DNA of 64,000 bases from Lentzea sp033794685 (GCA_033794685.1 JARAYZ010000006.1), one strand, 5' to 3'; positions 34,240 to 43,714 are shown, numbered from the stretch's first letter. Made by a program: numbers and translations. Notes: a model not told the origin generated them from the sequence alone.

Positions 34240-35621
34240 TCCAGGACTCCCGTCGAGAAGCCGGTCTTCGCGGTGACGCTCAGCCGCAACCGGGTGGTGG
34301 ACACGGTGGGGAACGAGAGGGTGTTGAAGGTGTTCGCGGCCGTCCCGCAGGAGCCGGGCAGATCCGCGTAGGCGCTGCCGGTCCAGTACTGCACGCGGCA
34401 CGACGCGGGCAGGTCGATGCCCTGGTCGTCGTCGAACCAGTACACGGCGGTGCGGTTGACCGATCTCGCGGCGGGCCAGGTGTACTCGAGCCACTGCGTG
34501 CCCTGCTCGGGCCAGTTGCCGTAGACGAGGTTCGACCGGTCCGCGGAACTCGACGGCGTCGCGCCGTTGTTGACCGCGGCCAGGGTCTCCCACGGCGACA
34601 CGTACGAGGTGGTCGCCGTCGCGCTCGGGGCGATGTTGCCGGTGGGGGTGCCGGGGTTCGACGGCGGGCCGGCCACCGTCTGCACGACCCGTTGCATCGT
34701 GCCGTCCGCGTTGAAGTTCAACAGATCCATGGCCACCGACCGGCGGAAGTTGCCGCCTCCGGGTGCCTGGGCGTTGTGGTAGACCATGTACCACTGGCCG
34801 TTGAACTGCGCGACGCCCGCGTGGTTCGTGGTCGACGAGACCTCGCCGAGCACGACGCCGCGCTGTGTCCACGGCCCCGTCGGGCTGGTGGCCGTGGCGT
34901 AGCGCTGGCAGGCGTAGCTGGAGTTCGTGACGCAGCCGCCCGTGTCGTTCGCCGCGTAGATCATGTAGTAGAGACCGTTGCGCTTGAACAGGAACGGCGC
35001 TTCCCAGAAGTTCGTCAGGCCCTGCGGTGTCACGACCGGGCCGTCCAGCTCGATCATGTTCGGCTTGAGCTTCGCCATGCGGGGAGCCCAGTAGCTGCCC
35101 CAGTACAGGTAGGCCTGGCCGTCGTCGTCGGTGAAGACCGTCGGGTCGATGTTGAGCCCGGACGAGTTCGGCGTGCTGTCGCTGACCAGCGGCCCGCCCT
35201 TGGCATCGGTGAACGGGCCGAGCGGGCTGTCGCCGACCGCGACGCCGATGTCCATCCACCCGGCACCGTTGCCGTTGACCGAGGTGTACCAGTAGTACTT
35301 GCCGTTCCTCGCTTCGACCTCACTGGCCCACGCGTCGGCGCCGGCCCAGCGGAACGTGCCGATGTTCGCCTTGGCGCCGTGGTCGGTCCAGGTGGAGGCG
35401 TTGGTGGTCGACAGCACCCGCCACTCGCGCATGAGGAAGTTCTGCTGGCCGGACGCGGCTTCGTCCCGGCCGGCGTAGACGTAGAGGGTGTCGCCGACGA
35501 CCAGAGGGGAAGGGTCGGCGGTGTAGACCGAGGTCACGATCGGGTTGGCCGCGTGAGCGGGCGTTGCCACGACAACGCCCGCTGTCAGCACGATCGCGGC
35601 GCCCAGCAGGGTGGCGCGCAT
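34218..35621 (-). CDS. Secreted GH43 glycosidase with C-terminal carbohydrate-binding domain
   Basis: 467 aa with signal peptide (LLGAAIVLTAGVVVATPAHA). The five-bladed propeller carries the GH43 acids: Asp in VYTADPSPLV, Asp in NIDPTVFTDDDG, Glu in TNFWEAPFLFKRNG. C-terminal residues ~330-467 form an F5/8/CBM-like sandwich (QWLEYTWPAARSVNRTAVYW). GH43 enzymes are mostly alpha-L-arabinofuranosidases, arabinanases or beta-xylosidases. With two GH127 proteins nearby, an arabinose-directed role is favoured. It begins 9 nt after the GH127 stop on the same strand. Confidence 0.85.
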   Translation of the reverse strand: MRATLLGAAIVLTAGVVVATPAHAANPIVTSVYTADPSPLVVGDTLYVYAGRDEAASGQQNFLMREWRVLSTTNASTWTDHGAKANIGTFRWAGADAWASEVEARNGKYYWYTSVNGNGAGWMDIGVAVGDSPLGPFTDAKGGPLVSDSTPNSSGLNIDPTVFTDDDGQAYLYWGSYWAPRMAKLKPNMIELDGPVVTPQGLTNFWEAPFLFKRNGLYYMIYAANDTGGCVTNSSYACQRYATATSPTGPWTQRGVVLGEVSSTTNHAGVAQFNGQWYMVYHNAQAPGGGNFRRSVAMDLLNFNADGTMQRVVQTVAGPPSNPGTPTGNIAPSATATTSYVSPWETLAAVNNGATPSSSADRSNLVYGNWPEQGTQWLEYTWPAARSVNRTAVYWFDDDQGIDLPASCRVQYWTGSAYADLPGSCGTAANTFNTLSFPTVSTTRLRLSVTAKTGFSTGVLEWQAFAA

Positions 35622-35630
35622 CGATTCTCC

Positions 35631-38057
35631 TTAGGTACCGGTGGAATGGAGGTTCGCGACCTCCGAGGCGCTGAGGGCGCGGCCGTAGACGCGGAACGAG
35701 TCCACGGCGCCGTCCAGGTACGGGTCGTTCGCGTACTGCGAACGCCCGATCCAGTTCTGCGTGGTGTTGCCGAGCCTCGCCGTCAGGCCCGCGTTGCGGG
35801 CCACCTCCGTGCCGTTGACGTACAGGGCACCGAGATCGCCGTTCTGCGTCACCGCGACGTGCGTCCACACGCCCTGTGGAAGTGCCGGCGCGTTGATCTG
35901 CTGCTCCGCCCCCGCGCCACCGGTGGTGATCGCGAACCGCGCGCCGCCGGACGAGCTCAGCGGGGTGAGGAACGCGTACGCCCCAGTACCGGAACCGAAG
36001 TCGAACACCCGCGACCAGGTCGTCACGGTGTCCAGCCGCACCCACGTCGCGATGCTGAACGCGGTCGCGGTCGCGAGCAGTCCGGCGGGCAGCACCACGT
36101 GGGCGCCGGAGCCGGACAGGTCCGCGGCCTGCCCGGTGCGCCCGGTCGTCCAGGCCGCTCCCCCGGCGAGGGCCGCGTGCAGCCCGTTGCCGGTGGCGTC
36201 GTTCGTGTTGCCGTCGAACGGGTAGTGCGCGACGAACGGCGAGGTCTCGGTGGTGATCGTCCAGTACACCGAGTACCTCTGCCCGTGCACCTTGTAGAAC
36301 GGCATCAGCGTCACTTGGCCGGTGCTCGCCGTCGCCGTGTACTGCAAGGGAGTCGAGGTGGCCCTGATGGTCGACGCCTGCAACGCGGGCATCGATTGCA
36401 GGTTGTTCGTCCCGTACGCGCCGGCCAGCACGATCGGGCCGTGCCGCACCGCCTGCACCGTGCGGTTGTCCGGAGTGGACTCCCGCGTCACCGTCATGGG
36501 GAGGCTGATCTCCACGACGTCCCCGCTCGACCAGGTGCGGTCGACTCGCGCGTACGTGCCGGGCGTGACCGGTACCGAGGCACCGTTGACCCGGAGCTGG
36601 GCTCCCGCTGCCCAGGCCGGAATCCGCACGCGCAGGTCGATCGTGCCCGAACCCGTGATGGTCAGCCTGCTCGACGGCGACTCCGGGAACGTCGTCTCCT
36701 GCCGCACGGTGAACCCGCGCCAGCTCAACGCCGAGGCGATGAACAGGTTCACGTACAGCGTGCTGCCGGAGTGGGCGTAGATCCGGCCGCCGTGGGCCGT
36801 GTTGGTCTCCATCCCGGTGCCGTGGCAACAGGTGAAGTCGTTGTAGTCGTTGCTGTACGTGCGGATGCCACCAGGACGCAGCGGGGTGTAGTAGCTGTGG
36901 TGGCCGTGGGTCGAGGCGGGGTTCTGCGCGCCCAGCAGGTGGTTGTAGAGCACCTTCTCGTAGTAGTCGAAGTACCGCGCGTCACCGGGATAACCGCGGA
37001 ACAGCTGCGAGGTGAGCTTGAGCATGTTGTAGGAGTTGCAGGACTCGCAGGTGGTGTCGGACAGTTCGGACGCGATCCGGCCCGGAGCCTTGAAGTACTC
37101 GCCGTTGGAGTTGCCGCCGATCGCGTAGCTGTGCGCGCCGGTGACGATCTCCCAGAAGTTGCTCGCGATGTCGCGGTACCGGGTGGCACCCGTCGCGTGG
37201 TACTCGCGGATCGCGCCGATCGCCTTGGGGATCTGCGTGTTGGCGTGGTACCCGTTCAGGGCGTCCCGGTTCTGCGCCAGCGGGTCGAACACCTCGGCGT
37301 GGTCGAAGTACTGCGCGGTGGTGAGATGTGCCGGGTCCCCGGTGAGCTGGTAGAGGTTCGCCAGCACCTCGTTCATGCCGCCGAACTCGGTGTCGAGCAT
37401 GTTCTGCCGCTGGGTCTGGGTCAGCCTGCCGTTGCGCCAGGCCGTCCACGCCGCCTTCTGGGTGAGCACGGTCAGCGCCGGGGTGTTGCCGGTGAGCAGG
37501 TGCACGTCCAGCAGGCCGGCCATGATCTTGTGCAGCGTGTAGTAGGGAGCCCAGACCTGTTCGCGCGCCTCGACCCGGCCGATGAAGCTCTCCGGGAACG
37601 CCGACAGGTAGCCGGTGCTGAAGCCGACGGACGTGGCCCGGCCCTGGCACAGCGCCAGTTGCTCGACCAGGTAGGCCGCCTTCGCGGAGAACGCCGTGTC
37701 GCCGGTGGCGGCGAAGGCCTGGGCGAGCGCGGTCAGCACGTGCCCGGTCGAATGCCCGCGCAGTTCGGTGGACGGTGACTCCCACCCTCCACAGGGGACG
37801 GCCCCGGAGGCGAGCGAGACGTTGCGCCGGAACGTGTGCAGCAACCGGTCCGCGTCGAGGAACTTCAGGTAGGCGTGGGTGCGGGTGGTGTTGTCCCGGA
37901 ACGGCCCCGGCAGCAGGGACACCGAGCCGAGACCGAACAGCTCCGCCGACACCCCGATGTCGGGGCGGGCCGCGGCGAGTGCGCGTGCGGGCAACGCCGT
38001 CACCGCGACGGCGAGAGCGCCCGCACGCAACACCGCGCGTCGAGAGGGGAGGTTCAT
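35631..38057 (-). CDS. Tat-exported GH127-type beta-L-arabinofuranosidase with LamG domain
   Basis: 808 aa; ATG complementary to 38055-38057. The N-terminus SRRAVLRAGALAVAVTALPA is a twin-arginine signal, implying export of a folded, metal-loaded enzyme. The GH127 zinc/catalytic set is complete: E338 and C340 (TTCESCNSYN), C410 and C411 (FTCCHGTG). In HypBA1-type enzymes one Cys of the pair is the nucleophile. The helical barrel is followed by a beta domain and a C-terminal LamG domain at ~610-800 (YPFDGNTNDATGNGL, FRVYGRALSASEV). The family removes beta-linked L-arabinofuranose, as on hydroxyproline-rich plant glycoproteins. It begins 2 nt after the metalloprotease stop. Confidence 0.88.
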   Translation of the reverse strand: MNLPSRRAVLRAGALAVAVTALPARALAAARPDIGVSAELFGLGSVSLLPGPFRDNTTRTHAYLKFLDADRLLHTFRRNVSLASGAVPCGGWESPSTELRGHSTGHVLTALAQAFAATGDTAFSAKAAYLVEQLALCQGRATSVGFSTGYLSAFPESFIGRVEAREQVWAPYYTLHKIMAGLLDVHLLTGNTPALTVLTQKAAWTAWRNGRLTQTQRQNMLDTEFGGMNEVLANLYQLTGDPAHLTTAQYFDHAEVFDPLAQNRDALNGYHANTQIPKAIGAIREYHATGATRYRDIASNFWEIVTGAHSYAIGGNSNGEYFKAPGRIASELSDTTCESCNSYNMLKLTSQLFRGYPGDARYFDYYEKVLYNHLLGAQNPASTHGHHSYYTPLRPGGIRTYSNDYNDFTCCHGTGMETNTAHGGRIYAHSGSTLYVNLFIASALSWRGFTVRQETTFPESPSSRLTITGSGTIDLRVRIPAWAAGAQLRVNGASVPVTPGTYARVDRTWSSGDVVEISLPMTVTRESTPDNRTVQAVRHGPIVLAGAYGTNNLQSMPALQASTIRATSTPLQYTATASTGQVTLMPFYKVHGQRYSVYWTITTETSPFVAHYPFDGNTNDATGNGLHAALAGGAAWTTGRTGQAADLSGSGAHVVLPAGLLATATAFSIATWVRLDTVTTWSRVFDFGSGTGAYAFLTPLSSSGGARFAITTGGAGAEQQINAPALPQGVWTHVAVTQNGDLGALYVNGTEVARNAGLTARLGNTTQNWIGRSQYANDPYLDGAVDSFRVYGRALSASEVANLHSTGT

Positions 38058-38059
38058 CG

Positions 38060-38881
38060 TCAGTACCCGTACCGGTTCTTCAGGTGCCGCCACCAGTCGC
38101 GCAGCATCCACTTGTCGAACTCGGTGATCACGGTCGAGCTGCCGGCCTTCATGATGAACCCGCCGACCCCGCTGGGGGTCCAGTCGTAGAAGTCGTCCAG
38201 GCCGAACGTGTGGCCGATCTCGTGCAGCAGGATGTGCACGTCCGACGAGTTCAGGTTGCCCATGTAGTACTCGCTGCCGATCCGCTGGCCCCAGTCACCA
38301 CCGGCGCCGCCGCCCATGCCGGCGGTGAGCCACAACGACTGGTCGTAGTGCCGCGCGACGCCGCCGGGGCAACGCGGGTAGGAACCGTTGCGGTTGAAGA
38401 ACCTGCCACAGCCCTCCGAGCACTGCGGGGCGTTCTCCCGGATGTCGTTGACGTAGATGTCGACGGAGTTGTCGTTCCACTTCAACTGGTTGCGGTCGCG
38501 CACCGCCCAGCCGACGACCTTGATCGGCACGGACGCGTACGGGAAGTTGTTGTGCCCCGCCATCACGTCCATCCACTTCTTGTACTGCCGGGCGAGCTGG
38601 GCGTGCACGGCGTCGCGTTGCTGCGCGGTCACCGGCTGGGGCGAGTCCCAGCGCACGCAGAAGTTCAGGTAGCCGCCGTTGGCGAACAGCTGGTCCCATC
38701 CGTAGTTGCGGAACCCGTAGAGGTTCCCGTAGGTGCTCTCCACGTGCTGCCACACCTGGTTGATCGGGGTGACCAGGTTCGCGGGCGGGTTCCACGTGTC
38801 GGCTCTCGCCGGTGCCGCCACGCTCGTCGCCATCGCCGCCGCGAAGACAGTGGTCAGAAGTCCTTTCCAGAACCGGTTCAC
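38060..38881 (-). CDS. Secreted snapalysin-like zinc metalloprotease
   Basis: 273 aa, signal peptide (LLTTVFAAAMATSVAAPARA). The zinc motif is HExxHxxGxxD: H220-E221-xx-H224 ... D230 (LLHEIGHTFGLDD), with an Asp third ligand as in snapalysin (M7), and a downstream Met-turn candidate GFIMKAGSS. Four cysteines (NFCVRW, PQCSEGCGR, PRCPGG) may pair. Normal signal-to-motif spacing suggests a complete enzyme. It heads the GH127-GH43-GH strand unit, so it may cut the peptide backbone of the glycoprotein whose arabinans the neighbours remove (inference). Confidence 0.75.
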   Translation of the reverse strand: MNRFWKGLLTTVFAAAMATSVAAPARADTWNPPANLVTPINQVWQHVESTYGNLYGFRNYGWDQLFANGGYLNFCVRWDSPQPVTAQQRDAVHAQLARQYKKWMDVMAGHNNFPYASVPIKVVGWAVRDRNQLKWNDNSVDIYVNDIRENAPQCSEGCGRFFNRNGSYPRCPGGVARHYDQSLWLTAGMGGGAGGDWGQRIGSEYYMGNLNSSDVHILLHEIGHTFGLDDFYDWTPSGVGGFIMKAGSSTVITEFDKWMLRDWWRHLKNRYGY

Positions 38882-38891
38882 TCCGGCCTCC

Positions 38892-39680
38892 TCAGCCTTT
38901 CAGCGCACCCGAGGTGAATCCCCGGACGTAGCTGCGTTGCATGAACGCGAACAGCACGAGGCACGGCACGGCCATGAACACCACGCCCGCTTCGAGCGCG
39001 GCGTAGTCGATCGAGCCATGACTGGCGGTTCGCATGTTGACCACGGCAAGCACGGCGGTGAACTTGTCCGTGGAGTTGAGCAGGATCAGCGGAGCGAAGA
39101 ACTCGCTCCACGACGTGAGGAACGCGAAGAGCCCCACGGTGACGAGCCCCGGCCGGACGGCGGGGAGCATGATCCGCACGAGGGTGCCGAAACTCGTGCA
39201 GCCGTCGACACGGGCGGACTCCTCCAGTTCGATCGGCACGGCCTCGAAGCTGTTGCGCATCATGAAGACCGAGAACGGCAGCTGGAAGACGATCAGCACG
39301 AGACTGAGGCCGATCAGCGAGTCCTCCAGCCCCAGCCAGCCGAGCAGGACGTACAACGCGATCAGGATCGTCGCGTACGGCACCATCAGGATCGCGAGCG
39401 TCAGCAGGAACAGCACGTCGCGGCCGGGAAAGCGGAACCGCCCGAACGCGTAGCCCGCGAAGGTGGCCACGACCAGCGTGCCGCCGACCGTCATCGCGCT
39501 CACCAGCAGGCTGTTGAGCACGTGGACCGGCCGGATGCCGTTGGCGGAGGTGAAGAGCCGGGCGTAGTTCTCGACACCGAACCCGGTGTCCGTGCGGATC
39601 GACGCCCAGCCGCTCCAGGCCAGCGGGAACAGGAAGAGGATCGCGAGCGCGGTGCCCGTGACGTAGTAGGTCCTCGTCAT
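38892..39680 (-). CDS. Carbohydrate ABC transporter permease (MalG type)
   Basis: 262 aa, ATG complementary to 39678-39680, overlapping the upstream permease stop. Six membrane helices and the EAA loop EESARVDGCTSFGTLVRIMLP (in part), which docks the ATPase. The C-terminus (MQRSYVRGFTSGALKG) is typical of MalG-like subunits. It forms a heterodimer with the next upstream permease and, with the lipoprotein, imports oligosaccharides. No ATP-binding gene is in the locus, so a shared ATPase is needed. Confidence 0.93.
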   Translation of the reverse strand: MTRTYYVTGTALAILFLFPLAWSGWASIRTDTGFGVENYARLFTSANGIRPVHVLNSLLVSAMTVGGTLVVATFAGYAFGRFRFPGRDVLFLLTLAILMVPYATILIALYVLLGWLGLEDSLIGLSLVLIVFQLPFSVFMMRNSFEAVPIELEESARVDGCTSFGTLVRIMLPAVRPGLVTVGLFAFLTSWSEFFAPLILLNSTDKFTAVLAVVNMRTASHGSIDYAALEAGVVFMAVPCLVLFAFMQRSYVRGFTSGALKG

Positions 39681-40498
39681 GCCGACCTCCTGCGCAGGAC
39701 GGCGAGCTGGACCGAGCTGAGCACCGCGAGCAGCACCAGCAGCACGACCGAGATGCCCGCCGCCGACCCGAGGTCGAGCCGGACGAACGCCTCCCGGTAG
39801 ATCACCATGACCAGCGAGGTGGTGCTGTTGTCCGGGCCTCCCCTGGTGAGGATCCAGAACTGGTCGAACGCCAGCAGCGATCCGGTGACCATCATCGTGA
39901 GCACCAGCGCGATGGTCGGCCGCATCATCGGCACGGTGATGCTCCGGAAGGTCTGCCAGCGGGTCGCGCCGTCGATCCGCGCGGCCTCGTAGACGTCGAG
40001 CGGGATGGCCTGCAGCCCGGTCAGCAGGACCAGCATGTTGAACCCGGCGAACCGCCACAGCACCAGCAGCACGACCGATCCCAGCGCCGGGCTGTCCCCG
40101 GTGTGCGGGAACGGGCCGATCTCCTCGCTCAGCAGCCCGAGGAAGAGCAGCGAGGCGCTGGCGAAGCCCACCGCCATCGGCAGGAAGAACGCGGTCCGGA
40201 AGAACCCCACGCCCCTGCGCCGGTTCTGCACCAGCAACGCGAGTCCGAACGCGACCACGAACAGCAGCACCGTGATCAGCACGGTGTACCGCAGGGTGAA
40301 CCAGGCCGCGGACGCCAGCAGTTCGTCGTCCACGACACCGGTGTAGTTGTCCGGCGCGTTGAACCTGGGCAGGCCGAGCAACGGCCAGCGGTGCAGCGAC
40401 ATCCAGCCGACGAGCAGCAGCGGAACCACGAAGAACAACCCCACCAGCACCGCGGCGGGCGTGGCGTAGAGGGCTCCGGTGACCGCTCGCCTGCGCAC
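39677..40498 (-). CDS. Carbohydrate ABC transporter permease (MalF type)
   Basis: 273 aa, GTG complementary to 40496-40498, 3 nt after the binding-protein stop. Helices include ALYATPAAVLVGLFFVVPLLL and SVVLLVLLAVLSSVQLAVL. EAA loop YEAARIDGATRWQTFRSITVP (in part). The downstream permease overlaps it by 4 nt (ATGA). Typical partner order: binding protein, MalF-like, MalG-like. Confidence 0.93.
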   Translation of the reverse strand: MRRRAVTGALYATPAAVLVGLFFVVPLLLVGWMSLHRWPLLGLPRFNAPDNYTGVVDDELLASAAWFTLRYTVLITVLLFVVAFGLALLVQNRRRGVGFFRTAFFLPMAVGFASASLLFLGLLSEEIGPFPHTGDSPALGSVVLLVLWRFAGFNMLVLLTGLQAIPLDVYEAARIDGATRWQTFRSITVPMMRPTIALVLTMMVTGSLLAFDQFWILTRGGPDNSTTSLVMVIYREAFVRLDLGSAAGISVVLLVLLAVLSSVQLAVLRRRSA

Positions 40499-40501
40499 CG
40501 G

Positions 40502-41746
40502 TCACTCCTTCCGCAGCGACTTGGTGATCGCGTCGTTGCCGGCCATCAGCGCGCTCGTGGCGTTGCCGAAGAACGCGCCGCGCACGACGGTCAGCCACGG
40601 GCCCTGCGGGTCGTTGAAGGTCGCGTTGAAGTTGCGCGCGTACGGCGTCTTGCCCTTGGCCACGAGGCTGTTCGCGGTGACGAGCCGGGGATCGGCCGAG
40701 GAGTACTTGTTGTTCGCGAGGTCGGTCCGGACGGGCACGCCCTTGCGCTTCGCGATGACCTCGACCTGGGCCTCGTCCGACATCGTCCAGGCCAGGAAGT
40801 CCCACGCCTGCTCGGCCTTCGTGCTCGTGGCGCCGATGCCGATCGCGTCTCCACCGACGAACGTGGACTCACCGCCGGTGAGGCCGGGGATCGGGGCCAG
40901 GCCGGTCTTCACACCCTTGGCCTCGATGGCGTCGAGCCACACCGACGGGCCGGGCGCGATGCCGACCTTCCCGCCCTGCAACGCTCCCAGCCACGTCGGG
41001 CCCTGCTCCCCCTTCGACCCCGGTGACGCGACGCCCTCGTCGTAGAGGTCGCGGTAGACGGCGAACACGCCGGCCATCTCGGGTGAGTCGATCTTCGCGC
41101 TGAGACCGTCGGCGTTCAGCACGTCACCGCCCGCCGCCCACACCGAGGGCCAGAGCGTGAACTCGATGCAGCCACCGCAGTTGCCGCCGAAGTAAGTTCC
41201 GTGGACGTCCTCGCCGAGCTTGTCGATCCTGCGGGCGTGGTTGGCGAACTCCGTGAGCGTGCGCGGCGGCTTCTCGGGGTCGAGACCGGCCTTGGCGTAG
41301 AGGTCCTTGTTGTAGAGCATCACCGACAGGTCGATGGTGTGCGGCACGGCGTAGTTGCGCTCTTCCCAGGTGCCCGCGCGGACGTGGGAGGGTGCCACGG
41401 AGTCCTTGAACGGCAACGACTTGAACCGGTCGGAGACGTCGGTCCACAGACCCTGCGCGGCGTACTGGGGCGCGAACACCACGTCCGCGGCGAAGAGGTC
41501 GGGCAGCGACTTCGCTCCCGCGGCGGACGCCAGCTTGGCCGGGTACTCCTCGTTGGGGTAGGCGGTGACCTCGATCTTGTTGCGGTGCGAGGCGTTGTAC
41601 GCGTCGGCGTAGGCCTTGGACACCGATTCGGTCGCCGCGCGCGTCCACAACGTGAGGGTCGCCCCGTCGTCGGCGCTTCCGGGTTGGTCCGCACCGCACG
41701 CGGCGGTGGCCAGCAGCAGTACCGCTGCCGCGAGCATCGCTTTCAC
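40502..41746 (-). CDS. Sugar-binding lipoprotein of ABC importer
   Basis: 414 aa. Start GTG complementary to 41744-41746 behind AAGGAGAG, giving a short leader and lipobox LATAAC. The mature part is an extracellular solute-binding protein, family 1 (LTLWTRAATESVSKAY, PDLFAADVVFAPQYAAQG, FVGGDAIGIGATSTKAEQAWDFLAWT). It captures an oligosaccharide and delivers it to the two permeases downstream. The ligand is probably an arabino- or galacto-oligosaccharide judged by the neighbouring hydrolases. The ribosome-binding site sits in the loop of a GTCTC/GAGAC hairpin (41,748-41,763), 5 bp after the stop of the cytosolic GH127 gene. Confidence 0.9.
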   Translation of the reverse strand: MKAMLAAAVLLLATAACGADQPGSADDGATLTLWTRAATESVSKAYADAYNASHRNKIEVTAYPNEEYPAKLASAAGAKSLPDLFAADVVFAPQYAAQGLWTDVSDRFKSLPFKDSVAPSHVRAGTWEERNYAVPHTIDLSVMLYNKDLYAKAGLDPEKPPRTLTEFANHARRIDKLGEDVHGTYFGGNCGGCIEFTLWPSVWAAGGDVLNADGLSAKIDSPEMAGVFAVYRDLYDEGVASPGSKGEQGPTWLGALQGGKVGIAPGPSVWLDAIEAKGVKTGLAPIPGLTGGESTFVGGDAIGIGATSTKAEQAWDFLAWTMSDEAQVEVIAKRKGVPVRTDLANNKYSSADPRLVTANSLVAKGKTPYARNFNATFNDPQGPWLTVVRGAFFGNATSALMAGNDAITKSLRKE

Positions 41747-41747
41747 A

Positions 41748-41763
41748 GTCTCTCCTTTGAGAC
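41748..41763 (-). promoter_or_regulatory. Small hairpin with the binding-protein Shine-Dalgarno in its loop
   Basis: GTCTC and GAGAC (5-bp stem) flank AAAGGA, the ribosome-binding site of the ABC binding protein. It could tune the high expression expected for a binding protein relative to the upstream gene. Confidence 0.3.
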
Positions 41764-41768
41764 GTCGA

Positions 41769-43646
41769 TCAGGCGGTGGGCAACCAGATCCGCATCGTGG
41801 ACGGGCCCCGGCGGGCCCAGCGGTGGTAGGGCGTGAGCGTGAACGGTGCCTCGGCACCGGGTCCGGCCGCCGGCTCGCCGTACGGCCACGAGGTGTCCGC
41901 GAGGGTGTCGAACCTGGCTCGGACGACAGCGCCGTCGCCCGAGCACTCCGGGTCGTCCGCCGTGCTGACCCGCAGTGCGTCGAGGTCGTTCTCGCCCCAC
42001 GACTCCGCGCACAGCACGACCGGCCCGCGTTCGACCGCGACACAACCGCGCACCGCGTCGATGCGGGGATCGGGCCGGGTGAACCTCGGTCGCATCGGCA
42101 ACTCCAGGCGGAACTCCTCGCCCTGCGTCCAGTCCCGGGTCAGGACGAGGTCTCCTGGTGCGACCGGGCGGCGCTCGTGGTCCAAGACGAGCACCGCGCC
42201 GGTCGCCCAGACGGGCACGCGCAGGGTGAGCGACCAGGGTCCGCCGGTCCTGGTCACCCGCACGGCCACGTCTCCGTCCTCCGGGTACGACGTGCGCACC
42301 TCGATGCCGGCCGGACGTCCGTCCCGCAGCGTGGTGTCGACGTCGCAGTCGGCGAACTGGTGCAACCTCAACCCGGTGTCGTCGGCGGTGACCAGGTACG
42401 ACGAGAGGCTGGCCAGCAGCCGTGCGATGTTCGGCAGGCAGCAGGAGACCTCGTACCACGGCGCTCTGAGTCCGCTGACGACGTCGAGCCGCTCACCGCT
42501 GTGCGACGGTTGCGCGGGGATGCGCCGATGCAACGTGTTGGAGTAGAAGAAACTCCGGCCGTCGTCGCCGATCGCGCCCGCGATCAGGTTGTGCAGCACG
42601 CGATCCGTGATGTCGGCGTAGCGGCTTTCGCCCGTGGCCAGCAGCAGCCGCTGCGCGAGCATCACCGTGGCGACACCGGCGCACGACTCGGCGTACGCGC
42701 GGTCGGCCGGCAGCACGAAGTCGTCACCGAACGCCTCGTCCTGGTGCCGCGACCCCATGCCGCCGGTGATGTGCGTCCGGCGCGCCCAGGCCCGTTCGAA
42801 CTGCTCGGCCACCGCGCCCAGCAGGTCGTCGTCGCCGGTCTCGACCGCGACGTCCACGGCCCCGCAGGCCAGGTAGAGCGACCGGACCGCGTGCCCGCGC
42901 AGGACCGTCGCCTTGCGCACCGGGACGTCGTCGTTGAAGTAGGACCAGCCGAACTCGTGCGCGGGCAGACCGCGGTGGCCGCGCCGGTCGACGAACAGCG
43001 CGGCCTGGTCGAGATAGCGCTGCTCTCCCGTCAACCGGGCGAGTTCCACCAGCGCGGTCTCGATCTCCGGATGGCCGCAGACACCGGTGCCGTCCTGCGC
43101 GAAGGTGTCGCAGACGTGGTCGGCGGCTTTGCGGGCGACCTCCAGCAGGGGCCCTTCCCCAGCGGTCCTGGTCCGTGCGACCGCGGCCTGCAGCAGGTGC
43201 CCGGTGCAGTAGAGCTCGTGGCCCCAGGCCAGGTCGCTGTAGCGGGGTCGTTGCCAGTCGCGGCCGAACGAGGTGCTGAGGTAGCCGTCCTCCGCCTGCG
43301 CCGCGGCGAACCCGGCCGTGAGCGCGTCGACGTGGGCGTCGAGCACGGAGTTCGGTGACCTGCCGTGTTCCCACGACATCGCCTCGACGAGCTTGTAGAC
43401 CTCGGAGTCGGAGAACTCCCGGCCCTTGCGTTCCAGGGACCCCCACCCGGTGCCGACGGTGGCGAAGTTGCCGGTCCAGCCCAGCGCGTCCATCCACTCC
43501 AGCGCGTGGACCAGCGTCTGTTCCCCGTTGACCCGTTGCCGGGCACCCCAGAAACCACCGGTGACGCGCACCTCGTCCGTCCCAAGTGGACGGAGGGGGC
43601 CACGGGTCGGGACCACCGGCCCGCGGATCGACTGGGTGTTGCGCAT
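41769..43646 (-). CDS. Cytosolic GH127-type beta-L-arabinofuranosidase
   Basis: 625 aa; I start at ATG complementary to 43644-43646 (VATM upstream could give a GTG start 9 nt earlier; no good ribosome-binding site for either). No signal peptide. GH127 residues are E320 and C322 (RAYAESCAG) and C402-C403 (YEVSCCLPN). The core GFWGARQRVNGEQTL, GWTGNF and GHELYCTGHLLQAA is typical. It would release L-arabinose inside the cell from oligosaccharides taken up by the adjacent ABC importer, complementing the Tat-exported paralogue. First gene of the importer unit, divergent from the LacI regulator. Confidence 0.85.
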   Translation of the reverse strand: MRNTQSIRGPVVPTRGPLRPLGTDEVRVTGGFWGARQRVNGEQTLVHALEWMDALGWTGNFATVGTGWGSLERKGREFSDSEVYKLVEAMSWEHGRSPNSVLDAHVDALTAGFAAAQAEDGYLSTSFGRDWQRPRYSDLAWGHELYCTGHLLQAAVARTRTAGEGPLLEVARKAADHVCDTFAQDGTGVCGHPEIETALVELARLTGEQRYLDQAALFVDRRGHRGLPAHEFGWSYFNDDVPVRKATVLRGHAVRSLYLACGAVDVAVETGDDDLLGAVAEQFERAWARRTHITGGMGSRHQDEAFGDDFVLPADRAYAESCAGVATVMLAQRLLLATGESRYADITDRVLHNLIAGAIGDDGRSFFYSNTLHRRIPAQPSHSGERLDVVSGLRAPWYEVSCCLPNIARLLASLSSYLVTADDTGLRLHQFADCDVDTTLRDGRPAGIEVRTSYPEDGDVAVRVTRTGGPWSLTLRVPVWATGAVLVLDHERRPVAPGDLVLTRDWTQGEEFRLELPMRPRFTRPDPRIDAVRGCVAVERGPVVLCAESWGENDLDALRVSTADDPECSGDGAVVRARFDTLADTSWPYGEPAAGPGAEAPFTLTPYHRWARRGPSTMRIWLPTA

Positions 43647-43673
43647 CGTTGCCACACAACGCACTCTGGAGAC

Positions 43674-43687
43674 CGAAAACGATTTCG
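43674..43687. promoter_or_regulatory. Candidate LacI operator 1 (CGAAA-N4-TTTCG)
   Basis: CGAAAACGATTTCG, an inverted repeat with central CG as in LacI-family operators, between the divergent GH127 and LacI genes and just upstream of the GH127 start. Confidence 0.6.
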
Positions 43688-43714
43688 ACAATGCGCCATC
43701 AGGAGCAGGAACCG

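Noticed and set aside
31432..35259. A continuous minus-strand frame of ~1,275 codons
   Set aside because: Only 31,432-34,239 has a signal peptide, ribosome-binding site and hydrolase domains; the rest is the GH43 gene read in another frame.
38892..40805. A single long frame across both ABC permeases
   Set aside because: The two permeases are separate genes with an ATGA overlap at 39,677-39,680; the upstream part is Arg/Gly-rich out-of-frame reading.
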